The position numbers and the translations under genes are program-made. DNA of 64,000 nucleotides from positions 1,094,058 to 1,158,057 of the forward strand of contig NZ_LT606946.1 in NCBI RefSeq assembly GCF_900095175.1, read 5' to 3'. Below, piece by piece: positions 9,491-19,511 of the stretch (position 1 is its first letter; each line of letters starts with the position of its first letter). Origin of the DNA: Polynucleobacter necessarius. GTDB lineage: Bacteria; Pseudomonadota; Gammaproteobacteria; Burkholderiales; Burkholderiaceae. The notes beneath the pieces are model-generated. The model was not told the DNA's origin and searched no databases. It worked only from the letters and a program-made list of their open reading frames with translations.

Positions 9491-10132
9491 TTAAATCATG
9501 TCAAAACTCTGCCCTTCAATAGCAAGAAATTCACGTGTTAATGCGGCTACAGAATGGTAAAGGTGATTTTCTGGGATCGCTTCTATTGCATCGCACAATT
9601 CGTCATACCAGGGACGAATGTGGTCATTGAAGAAAATGCGCTGATTCGTCAAATTAGAAATCTCCACATCATCACCAGCTATGAGGTAGCGCATAACCTC
9701 ACACAAGGCTGATATGTGATCTTCAGTTTTAGTAATATTCTCGGCAGCTTCAAGACCAAATGCGTCTAAGGACCGTCTAATCTCTACTAAAGGCTTTTCA
9801 TTGAGATGTCCCGCCAAGTAAATAGACGCATTGAGAACAACATTTGGCTTACCAACGCTAATGAAGTTCGCATCAAATTCGTCTCTCCATGCTTGAGCGG
9901 GATTGTTCTTAGCTAACTCCACCAAACTATCCCATAGCTGAGCAAGTGGCGCTTCATCAGTACCGCTCCGCCCCTCAGGGATAGATGCTGCTATCTGGTC
10001 AAGGAGCTCTTGATCAGGAGGTAGCAAAAAGAAGCGAGCTATCAAACCATATAAGTCAGCCCTAGCCAAATCCTCAGGCAAGCCAACATCACCGACCTCT
10101 GCAATCTTCAGATCTTTTTCTAATTCACTCAT
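9491..10132 (-). CDS. TorD-family molybdoenzyme chaperone
   Basis: 213-residue cytoplasmic chaperone of the TorD/DmsD family, all-helical proteins that bind Tat leaders and help insert the molybdenum or tungsten cofactor. The characteristic start 'ARADLYGLIARFFLLPPD' (residues 24-41) is followed by the 'DEFDANFI' and 'EDHISALCEVMRYL' segments. Its start overlaps the stop of the upstream ferredoxin gene by four bases. Its client here should have been FdhA, which is now destroyed, so it is an orphan unless another molybdoenzyme remains elsewhere in the genome. Confidence 0.85.
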   Translation of the reverse strand: MSELEKDLKIAEVGDVGLPEDLARADLYGLIARFFLLPPDQELLDQIAASIPEGRSGTDEAPLAQLWDSLVELAKNNPAQAWRDEFDANFISVGKPNVVLNASIYLAGHLNEKPLVEIRRSLDAFGLEAAENITKTEDHISALCEVMRYLIAGDDVEISNLTNQRIFFNDHIRPWYDELCDAIEAIPENHLYHSVAALTREFLAIEGQSFDMI

Positions 10133-12219
10133 GTTTCATTCTTCATCATATCCACTACGCGACAATCGCTGCACATCTTTAAGCGCTCCATTGCAGGCCC
10201 AGAGAAGGCAGCATGCGCGCCAAGCTTGGTCATCATCAGGTCAACCATTTTGAGGGTCCCAAAGGGCTTCCCGCAACTAATGCAGTGAAATGGCTTGGTC
10301 TCATTTAAATTGACTCGCTGCTTTCTTTGCTCAACGCTTAATAAGCGTGGCTCCAAGCTCAAAGCATGCTCAGGGCAAGCGGTTACGCAAATACCGCACT
10401 GGACACATTGCTTCTCAATAAACGACAACTTAGGCTCATCCGGATTGTCTAATAGCGCACCTTCTGGGCAGCTGCCAACACACGACATGCATAAAGTACA
10501 TGCATCCTTGTTGATATTTAAGCCACCTAATAATGAAGAGGCTGGCAAAGGAGCTCCCGCTTCAGGCAAGACTGTTTTTGCTTGTTTTTCTAGATGCTCT
10601 AAAACTGCTTCTAACGCCTCTCTCTTCTGATTATTTAAACCAAAAGTAGCAGGAGTACACACTGGCGCGAGGGGACCACGCTGACGCAACTGACCCATGA
10701 CCATTGAAACCGGCGCAATGTCATCGGATGCGGCCGCATGGATCAAACTAATTCGCGCTTCAAAACCATCTGCTGCCAAGATTGCATTGCAGAGCTCAGC
10801 CTGTGTGTGCAAAGCAGCTTGATAAGCGGGATCTTGCTCACCAGACAATAGTAAGTAAACCTCACTAAAGCCATAACTCAATGCGCCCAACCATAAGTCT
10901 ATTCCTGTTGAAGCAATATGCTCAACACCATAGGGGATTAAATAGGAAGGCAATCCTTCATATCGACTTGGATTTAAATGGGCGGCGCGACCAACTGCAT
11001 CAATTAAGTTTGTGCCGGCTTTCAGAGTATGCAAAAGAAGCGCGGGACTAACGGATTTTTTTTCCTTAGCGCACTCTTGAGTAAAAACATTTGCCAAAGT
11101 TTTGATTTCTTTACCCTGGTGCGAAACACTTGGATAGTTATATCGCATCGCACCTGATGGGCAAACAGTGGAGCAAGCACCGCATCCCATACATAAGTTT
11201 GGATTAACTTCGACAGTACCCTGCCCATTTTTGAAAAGGGAAGTAATGGCTGCAGTTGAACAAACATCAATACAAGCGTTGCAACCAACTTTACCGTTGC
11301 GGCCGTGTGCACAAACTTTTTCGTTATAAGCAAAGTATTTGGGCTTCTCAAACTCCCCTACCAGACTCAATAATTTATTAGCAGCAAATGATTGCTCCAG
11401 CGGATCAGTGCCTGGGGAAAAATACCCCTGGGGAGTTTGACTCATGCGCATATGAGTCTTTGAGCGTAGATCTAAAATTAAATCGAATTGGGCAGTGCGA
11501 TTTCGTTCAACCCGATCAAAATTGATCGCGCCAATACCGGCACAGGCCGTAATGCATTTGCGATGTGATTTGCACTTATCTAAATCAATCTGAAATGAAT
11601 CATTGATTGCGCCCGATGGACAAACTTCAACACAAGCACCGCAGCGAGTACACATCTCCGGATCAATTGGGTTTTCCAACTCCCATTGGACGATGAAATT
11701 TCCAAGATATCCTTCTATCGACTTTGTGGAGCCGGAATAGACAGGAAAGTCTCTCGATAAAGGTAGCGGACTTGGTTCAGTACACAGAACGGAGACCTCT
11801 AATGCGTCGCTCAACTGTTCGGCCCAAGGAATTGCTTACTCACCAGCGCCAATAATCAATGTGCGACCTTGGCTCTCATAATTAATGACCGGAACAGGAT
11901 CGGCCTCAGGCATTTCAGCCAAAGCTAGCAACGCAGCAATTTTTGGAGTGGATGATGGAGCTTCCTGTGTCCACCCAGCAACCTCACGAATGTTTACGAA
12001 ACGCAATGGAGCAATCAGAGGTTTTTCAGATTGCGCTGCCAGTTCATTAAACAAGGCGCCTTCCTGTGTGCAGGCAATAATTAGAGAATCATCACCATTG
12101 AATGCACCCAAGACCGAATTAAGCTCTTGCCTGCATAAGGCAGTGTGTATCTTGACACCCAATTTACTTGGATCAAGAGGCATCGTTCCATTGCAGTTAC
12201 AAACTAGTTTTTGGCTCAT
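10129..12219 (-). pseudogene. Large polyferredoxin of formate dehydrogenase locus, interrupted by one nonsense codon
   Basis: One 696-codon frame interrupted by a single TAA at 11836-11838, where relatives continue 'GAGEQ' (CAA to TAA expected). The first 127 codons carry the start 'MSQKLVCNCNGTMPLD'. The remaining ~560 codons keep many Fe-S ligand sets: MCTRCGACVEVCPSG, CKSHRKCITAC, CNACIDVC, CMGCGACSTVCPSG, CTLCMSCVGSCPEG, CVQCGICVTACPEH, and a C-terminal CISC...CSDC. It is presumed to be an electron-transfer or assembly protein for formate dehydrogenase. A TTG at 11814 could restart translation and yield a 561-residue protein with all these clusters. It is coupled by overlap to the TorD gene downstream. 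Confidence 0.82.
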
Positions 12220-12230
12220 TAATAATCTTC

Positions 12231-12807
12231 TTAACTCGTTTTCTTATCCACAGGCATTGGTACGGGGCTCAATTGCACATCATTCGGAGTTGCAGTGGAT
12301 GATGTTATACGATTCTCTAGAGGGTTAGCTAAAGCTGCGGGATTTGAGTCTTGATCTTTCAATTCAGCATGAGATGAATCCGCATTAGCAATTTCAGGAA
12401 CAGCTTGATCTTCATTTTTACTAAAGATGCTCAGCATCTTAGATTGGGCCATACGCTTTAGCATGGCCAATGGAATAGGATTGGGTTTTGAATAATCATC
12501 AATATATTCATCAAGGCCATCCATGATGTTGAAGTGAGGATCAGAAAACATTTTTTTAATGCTGCCTGTTGAACCTCTGGATCAACGCCTGGCTGCATAA
12601 ACGTAGAGAAATCAGGGGCCAACTGATCAATCTTCTCAACATCATCAAGGGAAGGCAGTTTCGCTTCTTCAGAGGAAATGGGGGGCTGAACATCAGTTGA
12701 TGTTTTGTGTCAACCGTCTGAGACGATGGTGCGAGCCCTTCCTCGGATTGAACTGCCTTGCCCGATTTAAGGCGGGACCATCGACTTAAAAATCGGCCCT
12801 CCATCAA
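12231..12807 (-). pseudogene. DUF3306 protein, two poly-A frameshifts
   Basis: DUF3306 proteins accompany DUF3305 in formate dehydrogenase loci of betaproteobacteria; their function is unknown. The start 'MEGRFLSRWSRLK' is typical. Losing one base in the A run at 12703-12706 (as read on the complement) moves the middle part 'SLDDVEKI...FMQPGVDPEVQ' into a second frame. A second loss in the A7 run at 12551-12557 moves 'MFSDPHFNIMDGLDEYIDDY' to the stop into a third. The fragment 12231-12551 begins with an ATG and might be made alone. Both events are in homopolymers, so partial rescue by transcript slippage cannot be excluded. Confidence 0.82.
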
Positions 12808-13340
12808 TCCTCCGAAGAACGATTAGCACCTTTAAAGGATGCGGGTTTGTGTCTCTTTTTTGGCTCAGGCCGGAAATGCTGGTTAACAAAATCCTGCAGC
12901 CAAGAAGCGTGCTCATCACTCATGGGAATATTGTCAACTGTTTCACCACTATCAATTAAGTGGGCAGCTTCGTTATAGCTCACATCCACACGATGCGGAA
13001 TTGGAAAGCTAGATTCTGAACTTATGAGTGCCTTAGATTGATCGTCAATATATTGCTCAAAATCCTCTTCCGTGCGCCACATGACAAACCAGCAAGGAAA
13101 AGTTGCGGAAACATTGAGGTAGTAACCCTCAGCGTCATCAGGATACAAATCAAGTTCATATCCGGTAAACAACCAAGACTCTCCTTGATCATCCCTTCCT
13201 AAAAACTGACCCATGATTTTTTCAGGGGGATGAGAAGAAGAAAATTGGCCATAATCTGGCAGCACCTCTTTTGCCGCCCAACGGAAATCAATCCAAGGGT
13301 TATCGATTTTTTGCTTACGCATGACGACGGCAAACTTCAT
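12804..13340 (-). CDS. DUF3305 protein of formate dehydrogenase locus
   Basis: 178-residue protein matching DUF3305 by its start 'MKFAVVMRKQKIDNPWID' and 'WLFTGYELDLYPDDAEGYYLN' region (about residues 56-76, given here as one landmark). It is probably cytoplasmic, with no signal peptide or membrane segment. The function is unknown; the family co-occurs with DUF3306, the polyferredoxin and TorD in formate dehydrogenase operons. The gene follows apbC by only six bases and overlaps the DUF3306 start by four, so it belongs to one operon. It reads intact while its DUF3306 partner is broken. Confidence 0.8.
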   Translation of the reverse strand: MKFAVVMRKQKIDNPWIDFRWAAKEVLPDYGQFSSSHPPEKIMGQFLGRDDQGESWLFTGYELDLYPDDAEGYYLNVSATFPCWFVMWRTEEDFEQYIDDQSKALISSESSFPIPHRVDVSYNEAAHLIDSGETVDNIPMSDEHASWLQDFVNQHFRPEPKKRHKPASFKGANRSSED

Positions 13341-13346
13341 AATTAA

Positions 13347-14435
13347 TTAGGTATTTTGAACAACAATGCTGGGAAATTTACTGCTCATATCTTTTGAAAG
13401 CGCCGCTACTTTAATGGCAACTCGTCTTGCAATCGTCTTATAGATTGCGCTGATCGCGCCATCAGGATCAGCCACTACGGTTGGGCGCCCTGCATCAGCC
13501 TGCTCACGAATCGATAAATTGAGTGGTAAGTCGCCCAAGAAATCAACGCCGTATTCTTTGCACATCTTTTGACCACCACCGGTACCAAACACATGCTCCT
13601 CATGACCACAACTTGGGCAAACATACGTGCTCATGTTTTCAATGATCCCTACAATCGGAACGCCAACCTTCTCAAACATCTTCAAACCCTTACGCGCATC
13701 TAGTAAAGCAACATCTTGAGGAGTGGTCACAATGACTGCGCCGGTGACAGGCACCTTCTGAGCAAGGGTTAACTGAATATCACCGGTACCTGGCGGCATG
13801 TCCACAATCAGGTAATCAAGATCACGCCAACGTGTCTGACGAAGCAATTGCTCGAGGGCTGAAGTTACCATTGGACCGCGCCACACCATAGGCGCATCAT
13901 CATCGATTAAAAAGCCAATAGAGCTCGCTTGAAGGCCGTGGCCTTCCATAGGCTCCATCGTATTTTCTTCAATCGAAGTTGGCCTGCCAGTAATACCTAG
14001 CATCATCGGTTGACTCGGTCCGTAGATGTCTGCATCCAACATGCCAACTTGCGCACCCTCTGCAGCCAAGGCTAGAGCTAGATTCACTGCCGTTGTAGAT
14101 TTTCCTACTCCACCTTTACCGCTGGCTACAGCAATAATATTTTTTACATTAGGAAGTAACTTCACTCCACGCTGAACAGAATGTGCCACGATTTGACTGC
14201 TGACATTGACGCTGACATTCTTGACATCAGGTAATTCGCGAAGAACAGCAATAACGGATTTACGAATCGCATCAAACTGACTTTTTGCTGGGTATCCTAG
14301 AACGATGTCTAGACTGATATCGCCACCATCAACTTTTAGATTTTTGACACTCTTTGCCGACACAAAATCAATTTGTGTATTTGGGTCAACCAAACCTTTT
14401 AATGCTGCTTGCACAGCCTCTACAGTAAGCGCCAC
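13347..14435 (-). CDS. apbC: Iron-sulfur cluster carrier ATPase ApbC/Mrp
   Basis: 362-residue cytoplasmic P-loop ATPase that carries and delivers Fe-S clusters. The N-terminal MIP18-type domain covers about residues 1-90. The deviant Walker A GKGGVGKS is at 106-113, 'DADIYGPSQP' starts near 134, and the CPSC motif at 273-276 binds the bridging cluster. Full length and intact. It heads the minus-strand unit that leads into the formate dehydrogenase accessory genes, which need Fe-S clusters, but it is also a general housekeeping factor, which would explain why it is kept. Confidence 0.92.
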   Translation of the reverse strand: MALTVEAVQAALKGLVDPNTQIDFVSAKSVKNLKVDGGDISLDIVLGYPAKSQFDAIRKSVIAVLRELPDVKNVSVNVSSQIVAHSVQRGVKLLPNVKNIIAVASGKGGVGKSTTAVNLALALAAEGAQVGMLDADIYGPSQPMMLGITGRPTSIEENTMEPMEGHGLQASSIGFLIDDDAPMVWRGPMVTSALEQLLRQTRWRDLDYLIVDMPPGTGDIQLTLAQKVPVTGAVIVTTPQDVALLDARKGLKMFEKVGVPIVGIIENMSTYVCPSCGHEEHVFGTGGGQKMCKEYGVDFLGDLPLNLSIREQADAGRPTVVADPDGAISAIYKTIARRVAIKVAALSKDMSSKFPSIVVQNT

Positions 14436-14562
14436 CGACTTCTCCTAAGATAAACATTCCCACAAGGGAATCTCAATAGGGTTTATTGAGATGTATTACA
14501 AATAATGGAATAGTGGGTAGATTAACCGCACATGCAAAAAATTGCTAAAGCCGAACTAATCT

Positions 14563-14757
14563 CTATTGTGAAACTGGGAATCCGGCATCTGTTATAAGCC
14601 CAGCAGCCAGCTCTGGAGTGAAGCTTGTTTCAAGCGTCACTATCTGAGTCGCCAAGTCCGCCTGAACTTGGGCTTGAGGATCTTGAGCCTGCACAGCTCG
14701 AGTAACAGCATTAATACAGCCGCCACAAGTCATTCCTGATACCTTCAGCGTAAACAT
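14563..14757 (-). CDS. CopZ-like heavy-metal-associated domain protein
   Basis: 64-residue single HMA domain with the metal-binding 'GMTCGGC' (Cys11, Cys14), matching cytosolic copper chaperones such as CopZ. It would hand Cu(I) to the ATPase encoded divergently 72 bases away. Length and fold pattern are normal. The divergent spacer presumably holds a shared, copper-responsive control region, but no MerR-type operator was convincing by eye. The start ATG at 14757 follows a plausible AGGGGTAGCT site. Confidence 0.85.
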   Translation of the reverse strand: MFTLKVSGMTCGGCINAVTRAVQAQDPQAQVQADLATQIVTLETSFTPELAAGLITDAGFPVSQ

Positions 14758-14829
14758 AGCTACCCCTTAAAAACTGTCAAAATACGGTTGTTGATGGCTT
14801 TTTTCACCTTACGGTAGATTATCTTCTAC

Positions 14830-17126
14830 ATGCACTCTACAGAAACGAGCAATTCAGAGTTTTATACCCTAGATATAGGCGGGATGACCTGCGCCTCTTG
14901 CGTTGGTCGTGTAGAAAAGGCTTTGGACAAGATTCCTGGGGTTGAGGCAGCTACTGTCAATTTAGCCACTGAACAGGCCAGAATACGGGTAAAACGCGGC
15001 TCCTCCACCCTCGCAGACATCATCGCACTTGTTAAAAAGACGGGTTATGAGGCCAAAGAAAGCTCTACACGAGGCAATTTAGACAAGAAGGCTAGCAAGT
15101 CCTTTTGGGCTGATGATGGTTTAGGTCGGGTGATTCTGAGCTTCCTACTTTCCGCCCCACTCTTCTTACCCATGTTCTTCATGCCTTTTGGCATTCACTG
15201 GTCTTTATCAGGCTGGTGGCAGCTAGCTCTGGCTACACCAGTGCAATTCATTCTAGGATGGCGCTTCTACGTGGCAGGCTATAAATCTTTGATGGCTGGT
15301 GCCGGCAATATGGACTTACTGGTTGCCCTAGGCACCAGTGCCGCCTATGGACTTAGCCTGTACCTCTTACTCACCTCAAACCATGCGCATGAACTCTACT
15401 TTGAGGGATCTGCGGTCATTATTTGCATGGTCTTATTAGGCAAATGGCTAGAGTCACGTGCCAAGCAACAAACTAGTGAAGCGATTCGCGCCCTGCAAAA
15501 ACTTTGGCCTGAGCATGCGAAAGTTTTAAACGCGGATGTTGAGCTCCATGGCAATACAGGTGTAGGCGAGGATCAACGCCGTGACTTACCCTTTGATCAA
15601 GTGCTGCCAGGGGATCGGATATTAATACTTCCCGGTGAACGCATCCCAGTTGATGGTGTGATTATTTCTGGGTCTAGCCATGTCGATGAATCCCTACTCA
15701 CTGGTGAAAGCGAGCCAATTAAAAAATTAGTTGGCTCGAAAGTCATTGGTGGCGCCTTAAATGGTGAAGGCGTACTCGTAGTAAAAGCGCAAGCAGTTGG
15801 CATTGAAAGCGTACTCTCGCAAATTATTAATTTAGTAGAGGAAGCTCAAACACAAAAAGCGCCTATTCAAAAGTTAGTTGATCAGGTAAGCGCTATCTTT
15901 GTACCCACTGTGATTATTCTTGCGCTGATTACTGGTATTGGGAACTGGCTCTACTTTGACTCCGTATCGATCGCAATCTTGCGGGCTGTCGCCGTCCTTG
16001 TAATTGCCTGCCCTTGCGCACTTGGACTTGCTACTCCAGCTGCGATCATGGCGGGCACTGGTATCGCCGCACGCTTTGGCATTTTGATTAAGGATCCTCA
16101 AGTATTGGAGCTGGCGCACAAACTCAATATCGTCGCATTTGATAAGACCGGGACACTCACTATTGGCAAGCCACGCATGCTAGCCCTACTCCCTTTTGAT
16201 CAATCATCTGCCGATACTGAAGGCATTCTCGCTACAGCTGCAGGCTTACGGTTAGGAAGTGAACATCCTTTGGCTAAAGCACTGCTGGATGCATCCAAAG
16301 AAAAAGGTGTCACACCAGTTGCTACAGCATCAAGTAAAGCCCTGCCTGGTATTGGGATTGAAGGTGTGCCAAGCTCCGGCCCCTTTGTAGATCAAACGCT
16401 TCGTCTACAAAGCGTAGCCTCACTTGAAGGAAGTCTGCAACACGATATCGTTTTGCAAAAGGCTCAGGTCTGTTTTGAGCAGGGTCAAACTGTTTCCGTT
16501 TTGATGAGTGTGGGAAGCCAGGATAGGGAAGCGTCAAAGCCAATTGCAATGATTGTGTTTGGTGATGAGCTCAAGCCCAATGCGAAATCAGCAGTCGCTG
16601 CACTTCATGCGTTGCATATTCGGACGGTGATGCTCTCTGGTGATAACTTAGCAGCTGCAAACCGCGTAGGAAAAAACATTGGCATCGATGAAGTCTTTGC
16701 CCAAATCATGCCAAGCAATAAAGCTGAAATCATTCGAGATCTGCAGAATACTTCTGAAGACAAAAAACATTTCGTGTCGATGTTCGGTGATGGCGTGAAT
16801 GATGCGCCGGCATTGGCTATGGCAGATGTGGGTATGGCGATGTCAACCGGAACTGATGTGGCAATGCAGGCAGCTGGAATTACTCTCATGCGCGGAGATC
16901 CAACACTAGTAGCAGCTGCGATTGATATCTCCAAAAAACTTGGGACAAGATTCGTCAAAATTTATTTTGGGCGTTTGCATTTAATACGATTGGTATACCG
17001 ATGGCAGCTTTGGGTTATTTATCACCCATGCTGGCTGGTAGTGCCATGGCACTCTCCAGCTTCTGCGTCTTGAGCAATGCCCTACTACTCAAGCGTTGGC
17101 GCCCTATGCAATCTGAAGTTATTTGA
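14830..17126 (+). pseudogene. copA: Copper-exporting P1B-type ATPase CopA, 3' frameshift
   Basis: Copper(I) P-type ATPase. HMA domain with CASC at 21-24, membrane segments, the transport CPC at 394-396, the phosphorylation motif DKTGT from residue 438, and 'GDGVNDAPALA' are all present. In the run of six A at 16933-16938 one A is missing relative to the family (ISKKTW expected). The frame therefore ends at 17073 with unrelated residues. The correct tail, '[17 protein letters not shown]...[15 protein letters not shown]', lies in the other frame to 17126. That tail forms the last two membrane helices and carries the Asn, Met and Ser residues that bind copper, so the truncated protein should not transport. 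Slippage at the A run could restore some product. Confidence 0.85.
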
Positions 17127-17925
17127 GATTCTTACGAACTAATTCAATATCGCCGTAGAGGGCGCGGGTTTCTGACTTGGTGTTATCAGTATCAGTCAGA
17201 AGTGCGATACCAATGACATTGCCTGGCGCCTCACCATAGGCTAACTTGTAGTCTGCAGCCAAGTCTCGCTCATGCTTGCTCCACTCCCCCAAGCCATTCC
17301 AGCCAGAGTCGACCACAATCATCTTCACGCGAGAGGTGTGAGCGTTATTCAAAACCGTATTGACTGGATTCTTGACTGACCGGATATACATCACGGTGGC
17401 GTATGGCATTTCTTGACCGCTAATCAAGTTAGCCATCTCAAAGGTGAGCTTCTCTCTTAAAGGGAGCTTGGATTTATTACCATCAAAGGCCACCAAAATA
17501 CGTAGTGGTGCATCATCATTTTGGCTTTCCGCATTGTCTGCTTGAGGAATTGCTCCTACCGCCTTCCACTCCCACTGCAACCATAGGTTTTGCGCTGAAC
17601 GTGGCCGAAGCTTTACCGCAAGACCAGATGCTGATGTTTTGGAGTTAGCAGCAAGCACCGTACGACCCTGATAATTCTCCAACCTGTAAATCGTGTTCTT
17701 TTTATATGGTGCTATGCGATAAAAATGCCACCCATTTGGCATCCCATCTTTCGGCTTCTCCGCAGAAAATTTTGGTAAATCCTCTTGAGCTGGCAACTGA
17801 TCGGCATTAAATGCTTGGCCTGCCTCATTCTCAATTGAATTCCCAGTGAAGCCCGCGCAACTACCCAAAGAGATGGCTACTACTGCAAGAAGCGTTAGGG
17901 ATAGAAAGCCGTTTTTTGTACGCAT
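17119..17925 (-). CDS. DUF3047 lipoprotein
   Basis: 268-residue DUF3047 protein of unknown function. The N-terminus is a lipoprotein signal: hydrophobic stretch at residues 8-20, lipobox LGSC with Cys23. Recognisable DUF3047 blocks include '[14 protein letters not shown]', '[10 protein letters not shown]' and '[18 protein letters not shown]'. The ATG at 17925 fits the signal peptide but has an AAGGA lying directly against it, so the true start is slightly uncertain. It overlaps the last bases of the copA tail convergently and diverges from the GT39 gene 47 bases away. Confidence 0.8.
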   Translation of the reverse strand: MRTKNGFLSLTLLAVVAISLGSCAGFTGNSIENEAGQAFNADQLPAQEDLPKFSAEKPKDGMPNGWHFYRIAPYKKNTIYRLENYQGRTVLAANSKTSASGLAVKLRPRSAQNLWLQWEWKAVGAIPQADNAESQNDDAPLRILVAFDGNKSKLPLREKLTFEMANLISGQEMPYATVMYIRSVKNPVNTVLNNAHTSRVKMIVVDSGWNGLGEWSKHERDLAADYKLAYGEAPGNVIGIALLTDTDNTKSETRALYGDIELVRKNLK

Positions 17926-17972
17926 TCCTTGAATTGTCCCAAAGAATGGGATGCTAAGTCTAAAATTGCGTG

Positions 17973-19469
17973 ATGCGCCATCAATCACCCTCAAGCTGGG
18001 CCGCTATCAGCATCTGTATTGCTGCAGTGGTGCACTTTGCCCTCGGCTTCTCGATTGAGTTCTCTGTTGATGAAGCTCATTACGCTTTATACGCAAAGCA
18101 TCTCGCCTGGAGTTACTTTGATCATCCGCCATTAGTTGGCTGGATCCAGTGGCCACTAGTGGCTCTGACTTCATCTGAGGGAATCATTCGTCTGATTCCC
18201 GAGTTGCTTTGGGCGCTTTCTGCTTTCTTGGTATATCAAGTTACCTTAGAAATTCATCACCTCATGCAAGGACGTAATGCGGGTTACCTAACCACCGCCC
18301 TACCTTCTGCCAATCTATGTGGATTGATGGCTGTTTTAACAATCATTGCGGCTCCACTCCCTCATGTTTTAGCAATTGGTCTTTTGCCAGACACCCTGCT
18401 TACCCCCTTAGGTCTGGGTTTAATGTTGATGGCTTTACGCTGGATCCGAAAGGATTGCTTCTCTGTTTCTGATTGGATAATTACTGGTTTGATACTAGGG
18501 CTAGCGGGTCTGAGTAAGTACACCGCCGCATTTACTGCATTTGCCCTGCTCTTTGTTTTCCTGTCCTTACCAAAGAAACCCTGGATTACTAAAGCAGGCT
18601 TCTGGATAGCGGCGGCAGTTGCCTTAATTGTGATTAGCCCAGTGCTGTATTGGAACTGGATCAATGATTGGATCTCATTCAAATATCAAATTGCCCATGG
18701 CAGCGGTGGTACTTGGGCATGGCGTAGAGTTGGCGCCTTCATTGGCATTCAGATTGCCTGCTTTGGACCACTATTACTTCTAGGCGGCTATACATTTATT
18801 AAGCATTGCCTTCACTCCCAGAAGCTCGTTATCTATGCTTTGCTGAGCTTCTTCATGATCCCTTTCATGATTTTTGCTTCACTTTCTGGAGGTGGCAGTC
18901 TCCCCCACTGGACTACACCTGCCTGGTTTTGTTTAGCACCATTTGCCGGTATTGGGCTAGCAAAGGCAGGGGCCATGCAACATCGCATGGCAATCCGCAT
19001 CTTGTTTATTGGACAACTGCTCATTTGCCTAATAGGTTTTGGCTACGTTTTATCGGGAGGCATGAATACGGCAGCCCTAAAGTCCAATCCAATTGCTGAC
19101 CTCTACGGATGGAAGATTGCAGGCGAAAAAGCGGCTCAATTGGCCCAAGCTACTAAAGCAAACGGTATTGCAGTACAAAACTGGACATTGGGTAGTCGCG
19201 CCGCTTGGTATGCTCAACCAGTACCGGTCTTTGTATTGGACCAGCGACAGGATCAATTTGACCTCTGGTTTGGGCAATTACCAACTGGTGCGAACGTCTT
19301 ACTAATCAATTGGTCGGGCATGACTTTTAAGCCGCCTGTTGGCGGAAATCTCGCCTTTGAGCTCTGCGAACCCCTGGACAGCCTAGAAATCATCCGATTT
19401 GGGCAGGCTTTATCTAAATTTGACTATAGTCTTTGCCGCAACTGGCAGGACGCTGGTACGGCACGTTAA
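17973..19469 (+). CDS. GT39/ArnT-type membrane glycosyltransferase
   Basis: 498-residue polytopic membrane protein of the dolichyl-phosphate-mannose / ArnT superfamily (GT-C fold). These move a sugar from a polyprenyl-phosphate carrier to lipid or protein on the periplasmic side. The first loop has the acidic catalytic pattern 'FSVDEAHYALYAKHL', followed by 'YFDHPPLVGW', standard for this group. Around ten to twelve hydrophobic helices follow. ATG 17973 was chosen over GTG 17970. It leads a plus-strand cluster with a flippase-like protein, a GT9 enzyme and a PAP2 phosphatase, which suggests modification of a cell-surface glycolipid. The substrate is not deducible. Confidence 0.83.
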   Translation: MRHQSPSSWAAISICIAAVVHFALGFSIEFSVDEAHYALYAKHLAWSYFDHPPLVGWIQWPLVALTSSEGIIRLIPELLWALSAFLVYQVTLEIHHLMQGRNAGYLTTALPSANLCGLMAVLTIIAAPLPHVLAIGLLPDTLLTPLGLGLMLMALRWIRKDCFSVSDWIITGLILGLAGLSKYTAAFTAFALLFVFLSLPKKPWITKAGFWIAAAVALIVISPVLYWNWINDWISFKYQIAHGSGGTWAWRRVGAFIGIQIACFGPLLLLGGYTFIKHCLHSQKLVIYALLSFFMIPFMIFASLSGGGSLPHWTTPAWFCLAPFAGIGLAKAGAMQHRMAIRILFIGQLLICLIGFGYVLSGGMNTAALKSNPIADLYGWKIAGEKAAQLAQATKANGIAVQNWTLGSRAAWYAQPVPVFVLDQRQDQFDLWFGQLPTGANVLLINWSGMTFKPPVGGNLAFELCEPLDSLEIIRFGQALSKFDYSLCRNWQDAGTAR

Positions 19470-19511
19470 TTCCCCAAATTCAAGACCTTAGGAGCCATAG
19501 GCATTATCCTT

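Noticed and set aside
11885-12328. 147-codon plus-strand frame opposite the polyferredoxin start.
   Set aside because: Its complement encodes the conserved N-terminus of the polyferredoxin; the plus frame is a shadow.
14758-14829. CueR-like operator in the copper chaperone / copA spacer.
   Set aside because: Only a short imperfect palindrome (ACCTTACGGT) is visible; it does not match the spacing of known MerR-family operators well enough.
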